Shown: piece after piece, positions 48,922-61,093 of the stretch
Layout of the letters: each line of letters opens with the position of its first letter
Numbering within the stretch: the stretch's first letter is position 1
Assembly: GCF_000787775.1 (NCBI RefSeq)
Contig: NZ_BBPM01000003.1
Coordinates: forward strand, 131,353-195,352
Direction: 5' to 3'
Source: Streptacidiphilus carbonis
GTDB lineage: Bacteria > Actinomycetota > Actinomycetes > Streptomycetales > Streptomycetaceae
DNA: 64,000 nt
The notes under the pieces: generated by a model
Seen by the model: the letters and a program-made list of their open reading frames with translations, nothing else
Told to the model about the DNA's origin: nothing
The model's database searches: none
Made by a program: the position numbers and the translations under genes

Positions 48922-49764
48922 TCAGCCGGCGAACCGCGTCCCGCGGACCAGCCGGCGCCCGCGCCGGTACCAGCGCCAGCCGACCGTCCGCAGCTGGTCC
49001 GGGTACGGCGCGACCGGCGCAGCGGTGCCCCGCAGCCAGGCGGCGACGTCCGCCGCGGTGTCGTCGGCGCGCAGCATGATCCTGGCGATCCGGTACGGCT
49101 CGTCGCCCTTGGAGCTCAGCGCGTCCCGTACCGCCGTCGCCGAGGTGTAGCCGGCTGCCCGCACCTGGCGGCGCACCGAGCGGCTGTTGTAGCCGTGCGG
49201 ATAGGCGAAGGCGGGGACCGGCAGGCCCAGCAGGTCCTCCAGGGCGGCCTTGGGCACCGAGAGTTCGCGCCGCACCGCGGCCCCGGGCAGGGTGTCCAGC
49301 TGCGGATGGGTGATGGTGTGGGCGCCGATCTCAAGGCCGTGGTCGGCGGTCTCCTTCACCTGAGCCGCCGTCATCATCGGTGCGGGCGGCAGCAGGCAGC
49401 CGCTGTCCGGACCGTGCAGGCCGATGGCGCCGGTGGTCAGGTAGGCGGTGGCGGTGAGCCCGCGCCCGGCCAGCGCCGGGGCGGTGCTGCGCGGCAGGTC
49501 GGCGAAGCCGTCGTCGATGGTGATCACCACCGGGCGCTCGGGCAGGGGCCGGCGGCCGGCCAGCGCGTCGACCAGTCCGGTCGCGGTGAGCGGGGTGCAC
49601 CCGCTGTCCACGACCGCGTCGAGCTGGGCCGCGAAGACCGACGGACGGACCGTCAGCGGTGCGATCCAGCCCGACGGGTCCTCGGTCACCGCGTGGTAGA
49701 GCAGTACCGGGATCCGCTCCGCCAGCGGGATCCCCGCCCCGGCCGTGCCCGTCCGCGCACTCAT
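48922..49764 (-). CDS. Polysaccharide deacetylase (NodB domain, CE4), second copy
   Basis: A 280-residue CE4 enzyme: IPVLLYHAVTEDPSGW, VVITIDDGFADLPRSTAPAL (metal-binding DD), IGAHTITHPQLD and FAYPHGYNSRSVRRQV. No signal peptide. ATG at 49764 overlaps the flippase stop (ATGA). It is the last gene of a leftward operon starting at 54.15 kb. Confidence 0.9.
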   Translation of the reverse strand: MSARTGTAGAGIPLAERIPVLLYHAVTEDPSGWIAPLTVRPSVFAAQLDAVVDSGCTPLTATGLVDALAGRRPLPERPVVITIDDGFADLPRSTAPALAGRGLTATAYLTTGAIGLHGPDSGCLLPPAPMMTAAQVKETADHGLEIGAHTITHPQLDTLPGAAVRRELSVPKAALEDLLGLPVPAFAYPHGYNSRSVRRQVRAAGYTSATAVRDALSSKGDEPYRIARIMLRADDTAADVAAWLRGTAAPVAPYPDQLRTVGWRWYRRGRRLVRGTRFAG

Positions 49765-51173
49765 CGCTTCGCGCCCTCCGCCGTCTCCACGTCCTCCATC
49801 GGCGCGTCCTCCATCGGCCCTGCGTCCACGGGCCCCTCGTCCGTCGGGTCCGGCATCCAGCTGCCGCGGAACACCAGCAGCGTCCCGGCCACCACCAGCT
49901 GCGCCACCAGGAAGGCCATGCCCATGCCGGGCAGCCCCATCCGGTGCACCAGCGCCACGCACAGGCCGAAGATCCCGGCGCACAGCACCGCGTACACCAG
50001 CACGAACAGGCCCAGTCGGCGGTGCACCCGGAACGACGCCAGCGCCGTGGCGGTGACCAGGTTGGGCAGCGCCGACAGTGCCAGCAGCCGCAGCAGCGTG
50101 GTGGCGTGCCGGGGGTAGTCCGGGCCGAACAGCCGCAGCACCAGCGGAGCGGCCAGGATCAGCAGCACGACCGCGCCGAGCAGCAGCACCCCGGTGCTGC
50201 GCAGCACCTTGCGCACCGCCTGGCCGAGCCGCGCCGGATCGCCGGCCGACTCGACCACCAGCGAGGAGCCCATATTGGTGCTCACCACGTAGAGCATGGT
50301 GGTGATCACCCAGCTGATGGAGAAGTAGGCGCTGTCCCTGGCGCCCATGGTGTTGAGGATCAGCACCTGGGGGAGGTTGGAGACCGCGAGCCAGAGCAGG
50401 CCTCCCACATAGGTGAGCCCGGTGTAGCGGACCACTCCCCCGGTGCTCTCCTGCGCGGCCACCGGCTCGGGGCCGGGGCCGGACGCTCGCAGCGCCTTCG
50501 CCGCCCGGTCCCGGGACGGGAGCGCGAAGCCGAACAGGTAGACATTGGTGAAGACCAGCGACACCAGCAGCGCTACGGTCCAGGAGACCAGGATCCCGTA
50601 GACCGCGGCGGCCAGGCTGAGCAGGAACACCGCCACCAGCTTGGCCATCGAGAACAGCGCGTTCTCGGCCAGCACCCAGCCGGCCCGGCGGATCCCGGTC
50701 AGCGCCCCGTCCTGGAGCGAGAAGACCGTGTAGCTGACCGTGGCCACCACGAACACCGGGCCCAGCAGCGGTCCGTGCAGGAAGGACAGCCCCGGCGAGA
50801 GCCTGGGCACGAGCAGGACGAAACCGGTCGAGGCGACCAGCGCGGTGCTGACGGCGGCCAGGTAGGCCAGCAGGATCAGCCTGCGGGTGGCCCGGCCGGC
50901 GGCCGGGGTGAACCTCACCAGGACGTCGGCCAGGTTCAGTTGGGAGACCCCGGCGAGGAACATCATCATCGAGATCGCCGAGTAGTTGCGGCCCACCGTG
51001 GCCACGTCGTAACGCAGCCCCGCCAGCGACCAGTAGGCGGCGCCCAGCGCCGAGGTCGACAGCGAGGCGAGGGTGAGCAGTGCGCCGTTGCGCAGCAGCG
51101 GGTCGCCGCCCAGGATTCGCCTTCCCGGGCGGGCGTGTGCGGACCGCCGCTCTGACCGGCGCAGCGTGCTCAT
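49761..51173 (-). CDS. Polysaccharide flippase (MATE/Wzx-like)
   Basis: A 470-residue membrane protein with about 12-14 segments: LLRNGALLTLASLSTSALGAAYWSL, SLQDGALTGIRRAGWVLAENALFSM, SYFSISWVITTMLY-type central helices. It would carry lipid-linked oligosaccharide across the membrane. The soluble C-terminal tail is acidic with a DAGPMEDAPMEDV repeat. ATG at 51173 follows AAGGTGAG. Confidence 0.88.
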   Translation of the reverse strand: MSTLRRSERRSAHARPGRRILGGDPLLRNGALLTLASLSTSALGAAYWSLAGLRYDVATVGRNYSAISMMMFLAGVSQLNLADVLVRFTPAAGRATRRLILLAYLAAVSTALVASTGFVLLVPRLSPGLSFLHGPLLGPVFVVATVSYTVFSLQDGALTGIRRAGWVLAENALFSMAKLVAVFLLSLAAAVYGILVSWTVALLVSLVFTNVYLFGFALPSRDRAAKALRASGPGPEPVAAQESTGGVVRYTGLTYVGGLLWLAVSNLPQVLILNTMGARDSAYFSISWVITTMLYVVSTNMGSSLVVESAGDPARLGQAVRKVLRSTGVLLLGAVVLLILAAPLVLRLFGPDYPRHATTLLRLLALSALPNLVTATALASFRVHRRLGLFVLVYAVLCAGIFGLCVALVHRMGLPGMGMAFLVAQLVVAGTLLVFRGSWMPDPTDEGPVDAGPMEDAPMEDVETAEGAKR

Positions 51174-51183
51174 CAACTCACCT

Positions 51184-52065
51184 TCAGTCGGTCTCTCGCT
51201 CCCGGGCCCAACGCGATGCGGGCAGTGCCACCACGGTGTGGCCGTGCAGCATGATCGGTGGCCGGTCCCCCTCGTCCAGGGCCGGGTAGACCGGCAGGAT
51301 GCGCCCGGCAGCGAAGCCGATCCCGGACAGCGTGGCGATCACGGTGGCCAGGCTGCTGCCGGTACGCGGCGGTCCGCCGACCGGCAGTACCAGGCCGCCG
51401 ACCCGCCGTACCGCCTCCGGCAGCCCGGTCTCCTCGGGCAGCAGCGGACCGCCGGGCCGGGTGGTCCTGGTCACCACATGCCGGTAGTCCAGCCGTCCCA
51501 GCGCTGCGGCCAGCAACGGCGCCAGGTAGGCCCCGCACGAACGCAGGCCCAGCACCAGCAGCGGCCGGTCCCGGTCGGGCCGCAGCCCGGCGAAGCCCGC
51601 GGCCAGCGCCACGGCGTCCTCGGGGCTCAGCCCGTGCTCCTCGAAGCCGGTGGGCAGTCGGAGCCGGGCGCCGGAGTGCAGCCTGGCGGCGCGGCCGCTC
51701 ATCCCGCGGCGCAGCCCCTCGATCGAACTGCGCACGCTGAGCAGGATCCCGGCCGCCTCCTGCTCGGTGTCGCTGACCGCGGCTTCGGCCAGGACCACGG
51801 CGAGGTCCCTGAGCAGCACGTGCCAGGCGGCCAGGCCGGTCCTGCCGCGGGCCGCGGTCGTGGCGGTGGCCAGGAGCCGGGGCCGGACCACCGTGCCCTG
51901 CAGCCGGTCGGCGACGATCTGCGAGGCGCCGGCCGCGTGCAGGAAGGCCGGCAGCGCCTGCCCGGCGTCCACCGCTGCGACCAGTCGGCGCAGGACGACG
52001 TGCAGGGGTTCGGACGATCGGCCCGAGGTCCCCTGCAGGTAGTCGGTGCTGAACTCAACGGACAT
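51184..52065 (-). CDS. Unrecognised protein with PRTase-like C-terminal half
   Basis: A 293-residue soluble protein. Residues 1-150 are helical and unfamiliar. Residues 165-290 (RPLLVLGLRSCGAYLAPLLAAALG, then VLPVGGPPRTGSSLATVIATL) look like a type I phosphoribosyltransferase fold. The usual acidic pair before the PRPP loop is replaced by VGGPPRTGSS, so catalysis is doubtful. It lies between a glycosyltransferase and the flippase gene in the same operon; a role in polymer assembly is inferred only from position. Confidence 0.7.
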   Translation of the reverse strand: MSVEFSTDYLQGTSGRSSEPLHVVLRRLVAAVDAGQALPAFLHAAGASQIVADRLQGTVVRPRLLATATTAARGRTGLAAWHVLLRDLAVVLAEAAVSDTEQEAAGILLSVRSSIEGLRRGMSGRAARLHSGARLRLPTGFEEHGLSPEDAVALAAGFAGLRPDRDRPLLVLGLRSCGAYLAPLLAAALGRLDYRHVVTRTTRPGGPLLPEETGLPEAVRRVGGLVLPVGGPPRTGSSLATVIATLSGIGFAAGRILPVYPALDEGDRPPIMLHGHTVVALPASRWARERETD

Positions 52066-53308
52066 CTCGTTGCGCCTTTCTGACGATGCGTCGGCTCCGC
52101 AGGTAGCCGATCGGACCGTAGAGCATCCCTCGGCGCTGGAGCCGGATCAGTCGCGCGGGCCAGTCCGCCGGGGTGGCGTCGGCCCCGGTGTGCGCGATCG
52201 CGTGGCGCACCCCGCCGGGCACCCGGCGCAGCAGCGCCGGGAGCATCCGGGGTTCATTGGCGACCGCGGCGGCGAGGTAGGCGCCGAGCCCGGCGCCGTA
52301 GCCGAAGGCCTGGGCGTCCAGGTCCTCGGCGCGGTCCCGGTGGTGGTGCCAGACCAGCGCCTCCGGCTGGTAGAGCAGGGCGTGGCCGTGCACCACCGCG
52401 CGGAAGAAGGACAGCAGGTCGTCACCGCCCTTGGCCGGGGTTCCGGTGCCGACCGCGGCGTCGAAGCCGCCGAGCTCCCGCAGCACCCCGGTGCGGAACG
52501 CCATATTGGCGCCGGAGCCGAGGCGTCCCGCGGTGAACGGGAACAGCGGCTGGTCGGCCGGCGGCCGGTCGGCCTGGAAGCGCCGGGCCCGGAAGCCCTT
52601 GCCGAACCCGCCGTGCGCCTCCAGCAACACCTGGGTCGCGGTGTGCAGCGCGGCCGGCAGGATCAGCCCGGTGACGCAGCCGACCGCCGGGTCCGCGAAC
52701 CCGGCGACCAGGGCCTCGATCCAGCCCGCGTCGATGACCACGTCGTCGTCGGTGAAGGCGGTGATCTCGCCGAGCGCCGCGGCGACCCCGGCGTTGTGCG
52801 CCGAGGCCAGGCCGCGCAGCGGCTCCCGGACGTAGCGGACGGTGTCGCCGAAGCGCTCCTTGACCAGGTCCCTGGTGGCGTCGGTCGCGGGCGCGTTGTC
52901 GACCACGACGGTCTCGAAGCGCGGATAGCGCTGCGCCGCCAGCGACTCCAGGCAGCGGGCCAGCAGCTGCGGCCGCTCCCTGGTCGCGATCACCACGGTG
53001 ACCAGCGGTTGCTCCGTCGGCCGCGGCGCGGGGGCGGCAGGATCGGCCAGCTCGGCGGCGAGTTGACGGTGCGCCAACTCGGCCAGCGCGGCCGCGGGAT
53101 CGCCCGCTCCGGACGGCCCCAGGTCGGCCTGGACCATTCCGATCGGACGTCCGGCGCTGCGGACCAGCGCCAGCACCGAACCAGTCGGCGACGCCGGTTC
53201 GTCGCCGCCGGCCCGGCGCAGCCGCGGCGCGGCGCCGGCCGCGGGCAGATCGAGGTCGACCACCTCGATCGGCGCCAGCGCCGGATCCAGTAAGGGCCTG
53301 CCGCTCAC
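52055..53308 (-). CDS. Family-2 glycosyltransferase with extra N-terminal domain
   Basis: A 417-residue protein. Residues 1-95 are an added region (IEVVDLDLPAAGAAPRLRRAGG, VLALVRSAGRPIGMVQADL). The GT-A domain follows: LVTVVIATRERPQLLARCLESLA, GEITAFTDDDVVIDAGWIEALVAGFADP, KGGDDLLSFFRAVVHGHALLYQPEALVWHHHR. GTG at 53308 overlaps the upstream stop (GTGA), and the 3' end overlaps the next gene by 11 bp. Confidence 0.88.
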   Translation of the reverse strand: MSGRPLLDPALAPIEVVDLDLPAAGAAPRLRRAGGDEPASPTGSVLALVRSAGRPIGMVQADLGPSGAGDPAAALAELAHRQLAAELADPAAPAPRPTEQPLVTVVIATRERPQLLARCLESLAAQRYPRFETVVVDNAPATDATRDLVKERFGDTVRYVREPLRGLASAHNAGVAAALGEITAFTDDDVVIDAGWIEALVAGFADPAVGCVTGLILPAALHTATQVLLEAHGGFGKGFRARRFQADRPPADQPLFPFTAGRLGSGANMAFRTGVLRELGGFDAAVGTGTPAKGGDDLLSFFRAVVHGHALLYQPEALVWHHHRDRAEDLDAQAFGYGAGLGAYLAAAVANEPRMLPALLRRVPGGVRHAIAHTGADATPADWPARLIRLQRRGMLYGPIGYLRSRRIVRKAQRDVR

Positions 53309-54153
53309 CGCAGCGCCTGCACCGGCTCGAAGCGGGGGTCGGCCAATCCGCGACCGCTGCGCTCGCGCAGCAGGGTCTTCAGCACGCGCTGGCCGTCGTA
53401 GAAGGTGCGCAGGTTGGACTGCCCGGTGCGGCGCGGCAGTTCCAGCGCCGGGACCTCGGCCACCCGCAGGCCGGCCAGCAGCGCCCGCACGGTCATCTCG
53501 GTCTCGATCTCGAAGCCGGAGGAGCGCAGGTCGAGCCGGTCCAGCACATTGCGGTTGAAGGCCGCGAAGCCGTAGCAGAGGTCGGTGAGGGTGCTCTGGT
53601 ACATCACGTTGACCAGGGCCAGCAGCGCCCGGTTGCCCATCCGGCGCAGCGCGGTGATGTCCAGCGAGCCGCCCCCGCCCATGAACCGGGAGCCCTTGAC
53701 GTAGTCGTAGCCGTTCTCCAGGAAGTGGATGTAGCGCGGGATCTCCCGCGGCGACATGGAGCCGTCGGCGTCGATCATCACGATGTACTCGCCCTTGGCC
53801 GCGAGGAACCCGGTGCGCAGGGCGTTGCCCTTGCCCGCGCCCTGCTGCGGGACGACCCGCAGCGAGGGCAGGGTGGCGCGAGCGGTCTCCAGGGTGGAGT
53901 CGGTGGACTCGCCGTCGACCAGGATCACCTCGTCGACGCAGTCGGGGACGCGGCTGAGCACCCAGGCGATGTTGGCCGCCTCGTTGCGGGCCGGGACGAC
54001 CAGGCTGACCGTGCTGCGGCGCTCGGCTGCCGCCGGGGCCGTCCGTGTCATCGAATCCATGGCCGAACCGGCCGAACCGGCCGAACCGGTGGTCGAATCC
54101 GTCCGCGAGACCGGTGTCAGGGCCGTCGTCGGACCAGCAGTGGACACACTCAT
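53305..54153 (-). CDS. Family-2 glycosyltransferase, polyprenyl-phosphate sugar transferase type (DPM1-like)
   Basis: A 282-residue enzyme: TVSLVVPARNEAANIAWVLSRVPDCVDEVILVDGESTDST, GKGNALRTGFLAAKGEYIVMIDADGSM, GSRFMGGGGSLDITALRRMGNRALL. It resembles enzymes moving glucose or mannose onto polyprenyl phosphate. The first 45 residues are a low-complexity Ser/Thr/Ala stretch with GSA repeats from GGCCGAACC units. First gene of the leftward operon; ATG at 54153 follows GGGGGGAA. Confidence 0.9.
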   Translation of the reverse strand: MSVSTAGPTTALTPVSRTDSTTGSAGSAGSAMDSMTRTAPAAAERRSTVSLVVPARNEAANIAWVLSRVPDCVDEVILVDGESTDSTLETARATLPSLRVVPQQGAGKGNALRTGFLAAKGEYIVMIDADGSMSPREIPRYIHFLENGYDYVKGSRFMGGGGSLDITALRRMGNRALLALVNVMYQSTLTDLCYGFAAFNRNVLDRLDLRSSGFEIETEMTVRALLAGLRVAEVPALELPRRTGQSNLRTFYDGQRVLKTLLRERSGRGLADPRFEPVQALR

Positions 54154-54338
54154 TGGTTCCCCCCTGTGCTCCCCCCGCGGCACAAGGCCACGGCACGTAA
54201 TTCTCCTCGGTCATGTGCTTCCGGAGTGTCCTTCGGCTGCAAACCCCCGCCTGCCGCCAGAACTCCCCCAGACCCCGCCCTACCGTGCACGACGGTACCG
54301 GGAGGTCGTCCGCCGCGATAGTGATTACTCATAAGTCA

Positions 54339-54372
54339 GGGCATATTTTGGCCCCGGGCCGAAAACATGCCC
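54339..54372. promoter_or_regulatory. 34-bp imperfect palindrome upstream of the leftward polymer operon
   Basis: GGGCATATTTTGGCCC and its counterpart match at 14 of 17 positions. It sits between the flavoprotein gene end (54447) and the glycosyltransferase start (54153), in a locally AT-richer stretch that also holds TTACGA twice. It could be an operator or a terminator hairpin of the upstream gene. Confidence 0.45.
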
Positions 54373-54446
54373 ACCATTGACCCTTTACGACTTCTTACGA
54401 TCACGTTCACATCCGGAATGCACGGGTCCGCCGGGGAGGCCCGACC

Positions 54447-55706
54447 TCAGGACAGTCCGGCGGCGAGCCTGGGAGCAGCGAAATCCGTCCCGGCGACGAA
54501 GCGCATCAGCGGCCCGAAGGTCGGTGCCGCGGCCAGCCCGGTGAAGCGCAGTCCGGCCACGCTGGAGCGGAACCAGGGGTCGAGGTCGGGCGAGGCACTG
54601 CCCGGCACCCGGCGCACCTGGTGCCGCAGCTCCGGCGCCAGCCAGTCCAGCCGGTCCACGTCGGGCCGGTAGCCGGTGGCCGCGAGCACATGGTCGACCA
54701 CCAGGGTCCGGTCGTGGGGACCCGCCGCGGCCGAGCGGGTGGCAGCCGCCACCGGGGTCTCCAGGCTGAGCACCACCTCGCCGCCGCTGAGCTGCGCCGA
54801 CTTGATGCGGCGTCCGGTCGCGATCGGCACCTGGCCGTCCACCCGGTCCTTCAGCCACCAGGAGCCGAACGGGCCCAGCACCTGCTTCACCACCCACAGC
54901 CGGGTGGCCGCGGGCAGCCGGCGGAACTGCAGCGGCAGCCGGCTGACCGCGACATGCGACCAGCCCTCGCCGAGCGGCGAGTCCGGCTGGGCCATCCGCC
55001 TGGCCACCGAGCGGCCCGGCGCCGGCGGCCCGCCCCACACCACCCGCTGGCCCCTGACCAGCAGCGTCACCTCAGCGCCCTGCTCACGCAGCAGCGCGGC
55101 GCTCTCCAGTGCCGACTGTCCCGCGCCCACCACGGCCACCCGGCGTCCGGCGAACGCGGCGAAGTCGGCATGCTGCGAGGCGTGCGAGACCGGGCCGGTG
55201 ACCTCGGGCTCCTTCTCCGCCAACTCCAGCAGCAGCCTCGGCACATGGGCCGCGCCGACCAGCCCGCTGGCCACCACCACGGCGGAGGCGGCCACCTCCT
55301 CGCCGCTGTCCAGGACCACCAGGAAGCGCGGGAACATACCGCCGGACCCCTTGGGCAGCGGATCGACCCGCACCACCTTGGCGTTCTCCACCTCGGGCAC
55401 CAGGCGGCGCTGGAACCACTCGCCGTAGCGGACGAAGTCCTCCACCGGGATGGGGTGGAAGTCGTCGAACGGCTCCACCCCCTCGATCCGGCAGAAGTCC
55501 TCCAGCCCGTTGCCCGGCTCGGGCGCGGACAGGCTGGACGCCTGCGGAGTCGACTTGAGGTACATCCCGGCCGGCATCCTGGAGTGCCAGCTGTCCATCA
55601 CCCCGCCGAACACCCTGACCGGCCGTCCCAGTCGGCCCAGGTGGGCGGCGGTGGCCAGGCCGTAAGGACCCGCGCCAATCACAACAATGGTCGGCTTTCC
55701 GCCCAT
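54447..55706 (-). CDS. FAD-dependent NAD(P)-binding oxidoreductase (lysine/ornithine monooxygenase-like fold)
   Basis: A 419-residue flavoprotein: TIVVIGAGPYGLATAAHLGRLGRPVRVFG (FAD), VAVVGAGQSALESAALLREQGAEVTLLVRG (NADP) and VLAATGYRPDVDRLDWLA (C-terminal ATG motif). Substrate unknown; it sits at the edge of the polymer cluster and is divergent from the ATP-grasp gene. ATG at 55706. Confidence 0.85.
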   Translation of the reverse strand: MGGKPTIVVIGAGPYGLATAAHLGRLGRPVRVFGGVMDSWHSRMPAGMYLKSTPQASSLSAPEPGNGLEDFCRIEGVEPFDDFHPIPVEDFVRYGEWFQRRLVPEVENAKVVRVDPLPKGSGGMFPRFLVVLDSGEEVAASAVVVASGLVGAAHVPRLLLELAEKEPEVTGPVSHASQHADFAAFAGRRVAVVGAGQSALESAALLREQGAEVTLLVRGQRVVWGGPPAPGRSVARRMAQPDSPLGEGWSHVAVSRLPLQFRRLPAATRLWVVKQVLGPFGSWWLKDRVDGQVPIATGRRIKSAQLSGGEVVLSLETPVAAATRSAAAGPHDRTLVVDHVLAATGYRPDVDRLDWLAPELRHQVRRVPGSASPDLDPWFRSSVAGLRFTGLAAAPTFGPLMRFVAGTDFAAPRLAAGLS

Positions 55707-55930
55707 GACTGAAAATCCCCCCTGCACAGCGCCACTGCCTCCCCAGCCGTCCCGCCGTTCGGTCCGCCCCTGCCGTGGTCGCCGATCTATCCTGCAACGA
55801 ATACGGGTTGCTGCCAACACCCCAGCCCACCTGATTGCGCAATCGCCAATCCATTGCTGCAATGGACCGGGGTGCGAGAGGGCTATCCGTGCCTCGGGGG
55901 GCACGTGATACTGAGGGGGAACCAGGGGGC

Positions 55931-57244
55931 ATGGCGACAGATCTGTTCGCTGACGGAATTTTTGACATTCGAACGCCGATTCTGGTCGTGAAGATCGGAC
56001 GTTATCCCCTGCACCACGGCGGGGTCGGCGCCATCCGCAGCCTGGGCCGGGTCGGCGTGCCCGTGTACGCCGTCACCGAGGACCGCCGCACACCGGCCGC
56101 CCTCTCGCACCACCTGCGTGGACGGTTCGTCTGGCCCACCACCGGTTCGGAGCCGCCGGAGCGGCTGCTGGACGGGCTGACCCGGATCGCCGGCCGGCTG
56201 GCCGACCGCGGGGGGCGCGCCGCCGTCGCCCTCCCCACCGACGACGAGGCCGCCATCCTGCTCGCCGAGCACGCGCCGCGACTGGAGGGCCTGCTGACGG
56301 TTCCCGCCGTCCCGGCCGGACTGCCCCGGGCGCTGGCGGGCAAGCAGACCCTGCACGAGCTCTGCACCCGCCACGGCGTCCCCACCCCCGGCTCCCGCCT
56401 GCCCCGGACCCGCGACGAACTGGAGCTTGCGGCAAAGGAACTGACGTTCCCTCTGGTGGCCAAGAACGCGGACGCCTTCCACCGGCTCAGCCTGCCGGCG
56501 GTGGGCTCCAGCACCGTGCTGCAGGATCCGGCGGCGCTGGAGCGGCTGGCCGCGCACTGGACCGGCGAGCTGCCCCGGGTGCTGCTGCAGGAGTACATCC
56601 CGGCCGCCGACTCCGAGGACTGGATCTGCCACCTGTACTGCGGCAGCGAGCCCGACGGCAGCGCGGACCTGGTCTGCACCGGGGTCAAGGTGCGCGCCTG
56701 GCCGGCCCGCGGCGGGGTCACCGCGTACGCCTACAGCACTGCCAACCCCGGTCTGGCCGAGCTCAGTTCACGCCTCTGCCGGGCCGTCGGCTACCGCGGC
56801 GCGTGCGATCTGGACTGGCGGCTGGACCGCCGCGACGGCCGCTACAAGCTGCTGGACTTCAATCCCAGGGTCGGCGCCCAGTTCCGGCTGTTCCAGACCG
56901 ACCGGGGCATCGACCTGGCCCGCGCCCTGCACCTGGACCTCACCGGCCGCCGCGGGCGGCTCGGCGCGGCCGGCTACGGAACCCCGGTGAGCGGCAGGGC
57001 CTTCACGGTGGAGACCCTCGACCTCCCGGCCAGGGCGGCCGCCAGGGCCGGCCGGCGTTCGGCCGAACTCCCCGCCGAGCCGCAGTGGGCGCCGCCGAGC
57101 CGCCCCAGCGCCCGGGAGCTCGCCTGGACCGCCCTGGACGACCCGCTTCCCGCGCTGGCCGCGGCGATCCGCTCCGTCCCCCCGGCCGTCCATGTGCTGC
57201 GCCGGGCGCTGCGGTCGGCCCGGCGCCGCGGCCGGGCCGCGTAG
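55931..57244 (+). CDS. ATP-grasp family ligase
   Basis: A 437-residue cytosolic enzyme. The N-terminal Rossmann part (PLHHGGVGAIRSLGRVGVPVYAVTEDRRTPAALS) is followed by the grasp domain (KQTLHELCTRHGVPTPGSRLP, FPLVAKNADAF, VLLQEYIPAADSEDWICHLY) and the metal-binding end LLDFNPRVGAQFRLF. Members join a carboxylate to an amine or thiol using ATP. In this setting it may decorate a polymer or make a small peptide, but that is inference. ATG at 55931 follows GGGGG. The stop abuts the PadR gene with no gap. Confidence 0.85.
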   Translation: MATDLFADGIFDIRTPILVVKIGRYPLHHGGVGAIRSLGRVGVPVYAVTEDRRTPAALSHHLRGRFVWPTTGSEPPERLLDGLTRIAGRLADRGGRAAVALPTDDEAAILLAEHAPRLEGLLTVPAVPAGLPRALAGKQTLHELCTRHGVPTPGSRLPRTRDELELAAKELTFPLVAKNADAFHRLSLPAVGSSTVLQDPAALERLAAHWTGELPRVLLQEYIPAADSEDWICHLYCGSEPDGSADLVCTGVKVRAWPARGGVTAYAYSTANPGLAELSSRLCRAVGYRGACDLDWRLDRRDGRYKLLDFNPRVGAQFRLFQTDRGIDLARALHLDLTGRRGRLGAAGYGTPVSGRAFTVETLDLPARAAARAGRRSAELPAEPQWAPPSRPSARELAWTALDDPLPALAAAIRSVPPAVHVLRRALRSARRRGRAA

Positions 57245-57805
57245 TCAGCTCCGTTCCGGCCGTTCCCCGCCCAGGTCGGCGATCGCCTCGACCAGCCACT
57301 CCACCCAGAAGGTCTCCAGGGCGATCCCGCCCTTCAGCACCAGATGGTGCAGCCGGTCGCCGCCGCCTGAGCGGCCCCCGGAGCCGCCGCCGGCCGGGAA
57401 GTCCCGCTGCTCGATCTCCAGGTACTCGTCCAACTGCCGCCGGTGCTCCACCAGATGGCGCTGCAGCTCGACGTCGAGGCCTTCCGTCCCGACCACCGCT
57501 GCGGCGCGCAGCCGCAGCAGCAGCGGATCGCGGATCGGCTTGGGGTCCTGCGCCTGGCCCACCCACCGGGTCAGCTCGGACCGCCCGGCCGGCAGCACCA
57601 GGTACTCCTTGCGCTGCCCCCGGGACGGCGGCTGCGGCACCGCCTCGATCAGCCCGCCCTGCTCCAGTTTCCCCAGCTCGCGGTAGATCTGCTGATGGGT
57701 GGCGGACCAGAAGTAGCCGATGGACCGGTCGAACCGCCGGGTCAGCTCAAGACCCGAGGACGGCCGCTCCAGCAGGGCGGTGAGGATGGCGTGCGGCAGC
57801 GACAT
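57245..57805 (-). CDS. PadR-family transcriptional regulator
   Basis: A 186-residue regulator: the PadR winged helix MSLPHAILTALLERPSSGLELTRRFD and FWSATHQQIYRELGKLEQGGLIEA, then a helical C-terminal dimerisation part (Vir-like, LDVELQRHLVEHRRQLDEYLEIE). It lies 57 bp downstream of the fadH-like gene in the same direction and may control it or a small-molecule response. Confidence 0.9.
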   Translation of the reverse strand: MSLPHAILTALLERPSSGLELTRRFDRSIGYFWSATHQQIYRELGKLEQGGLIEAVPQPPSRGQRKEYLVLPAGRSELTRWVGQAQDPKPIRDPLLLRLRAAAVVGTEGLDVELQRHLVEHRRQLDEYLEIEQRDFPAGGGSGGRSGGGDRLHHLVLKGGIALETFWVEWLVEAIADLGGERPERS

Positions 57806-57862
57806 CGGTGAGGGCTACGGCTTTCTTTCTGCGGGGCGGGCTGCGGCGCAGGGTGCACAGGG

Positions 57863-60978
<3,116 letters not shown>

Positions 60979-61093
60979 AACCCCGAACCTCTGGATTCGA
61001 TCAAATCAGGTGAGCCCGTACGGACGGCTGGGCACCATCTGTTCACGCGACCCCGGCGACCGGTCGGAGCGCGGTTCAGGGGGATGATCGATC

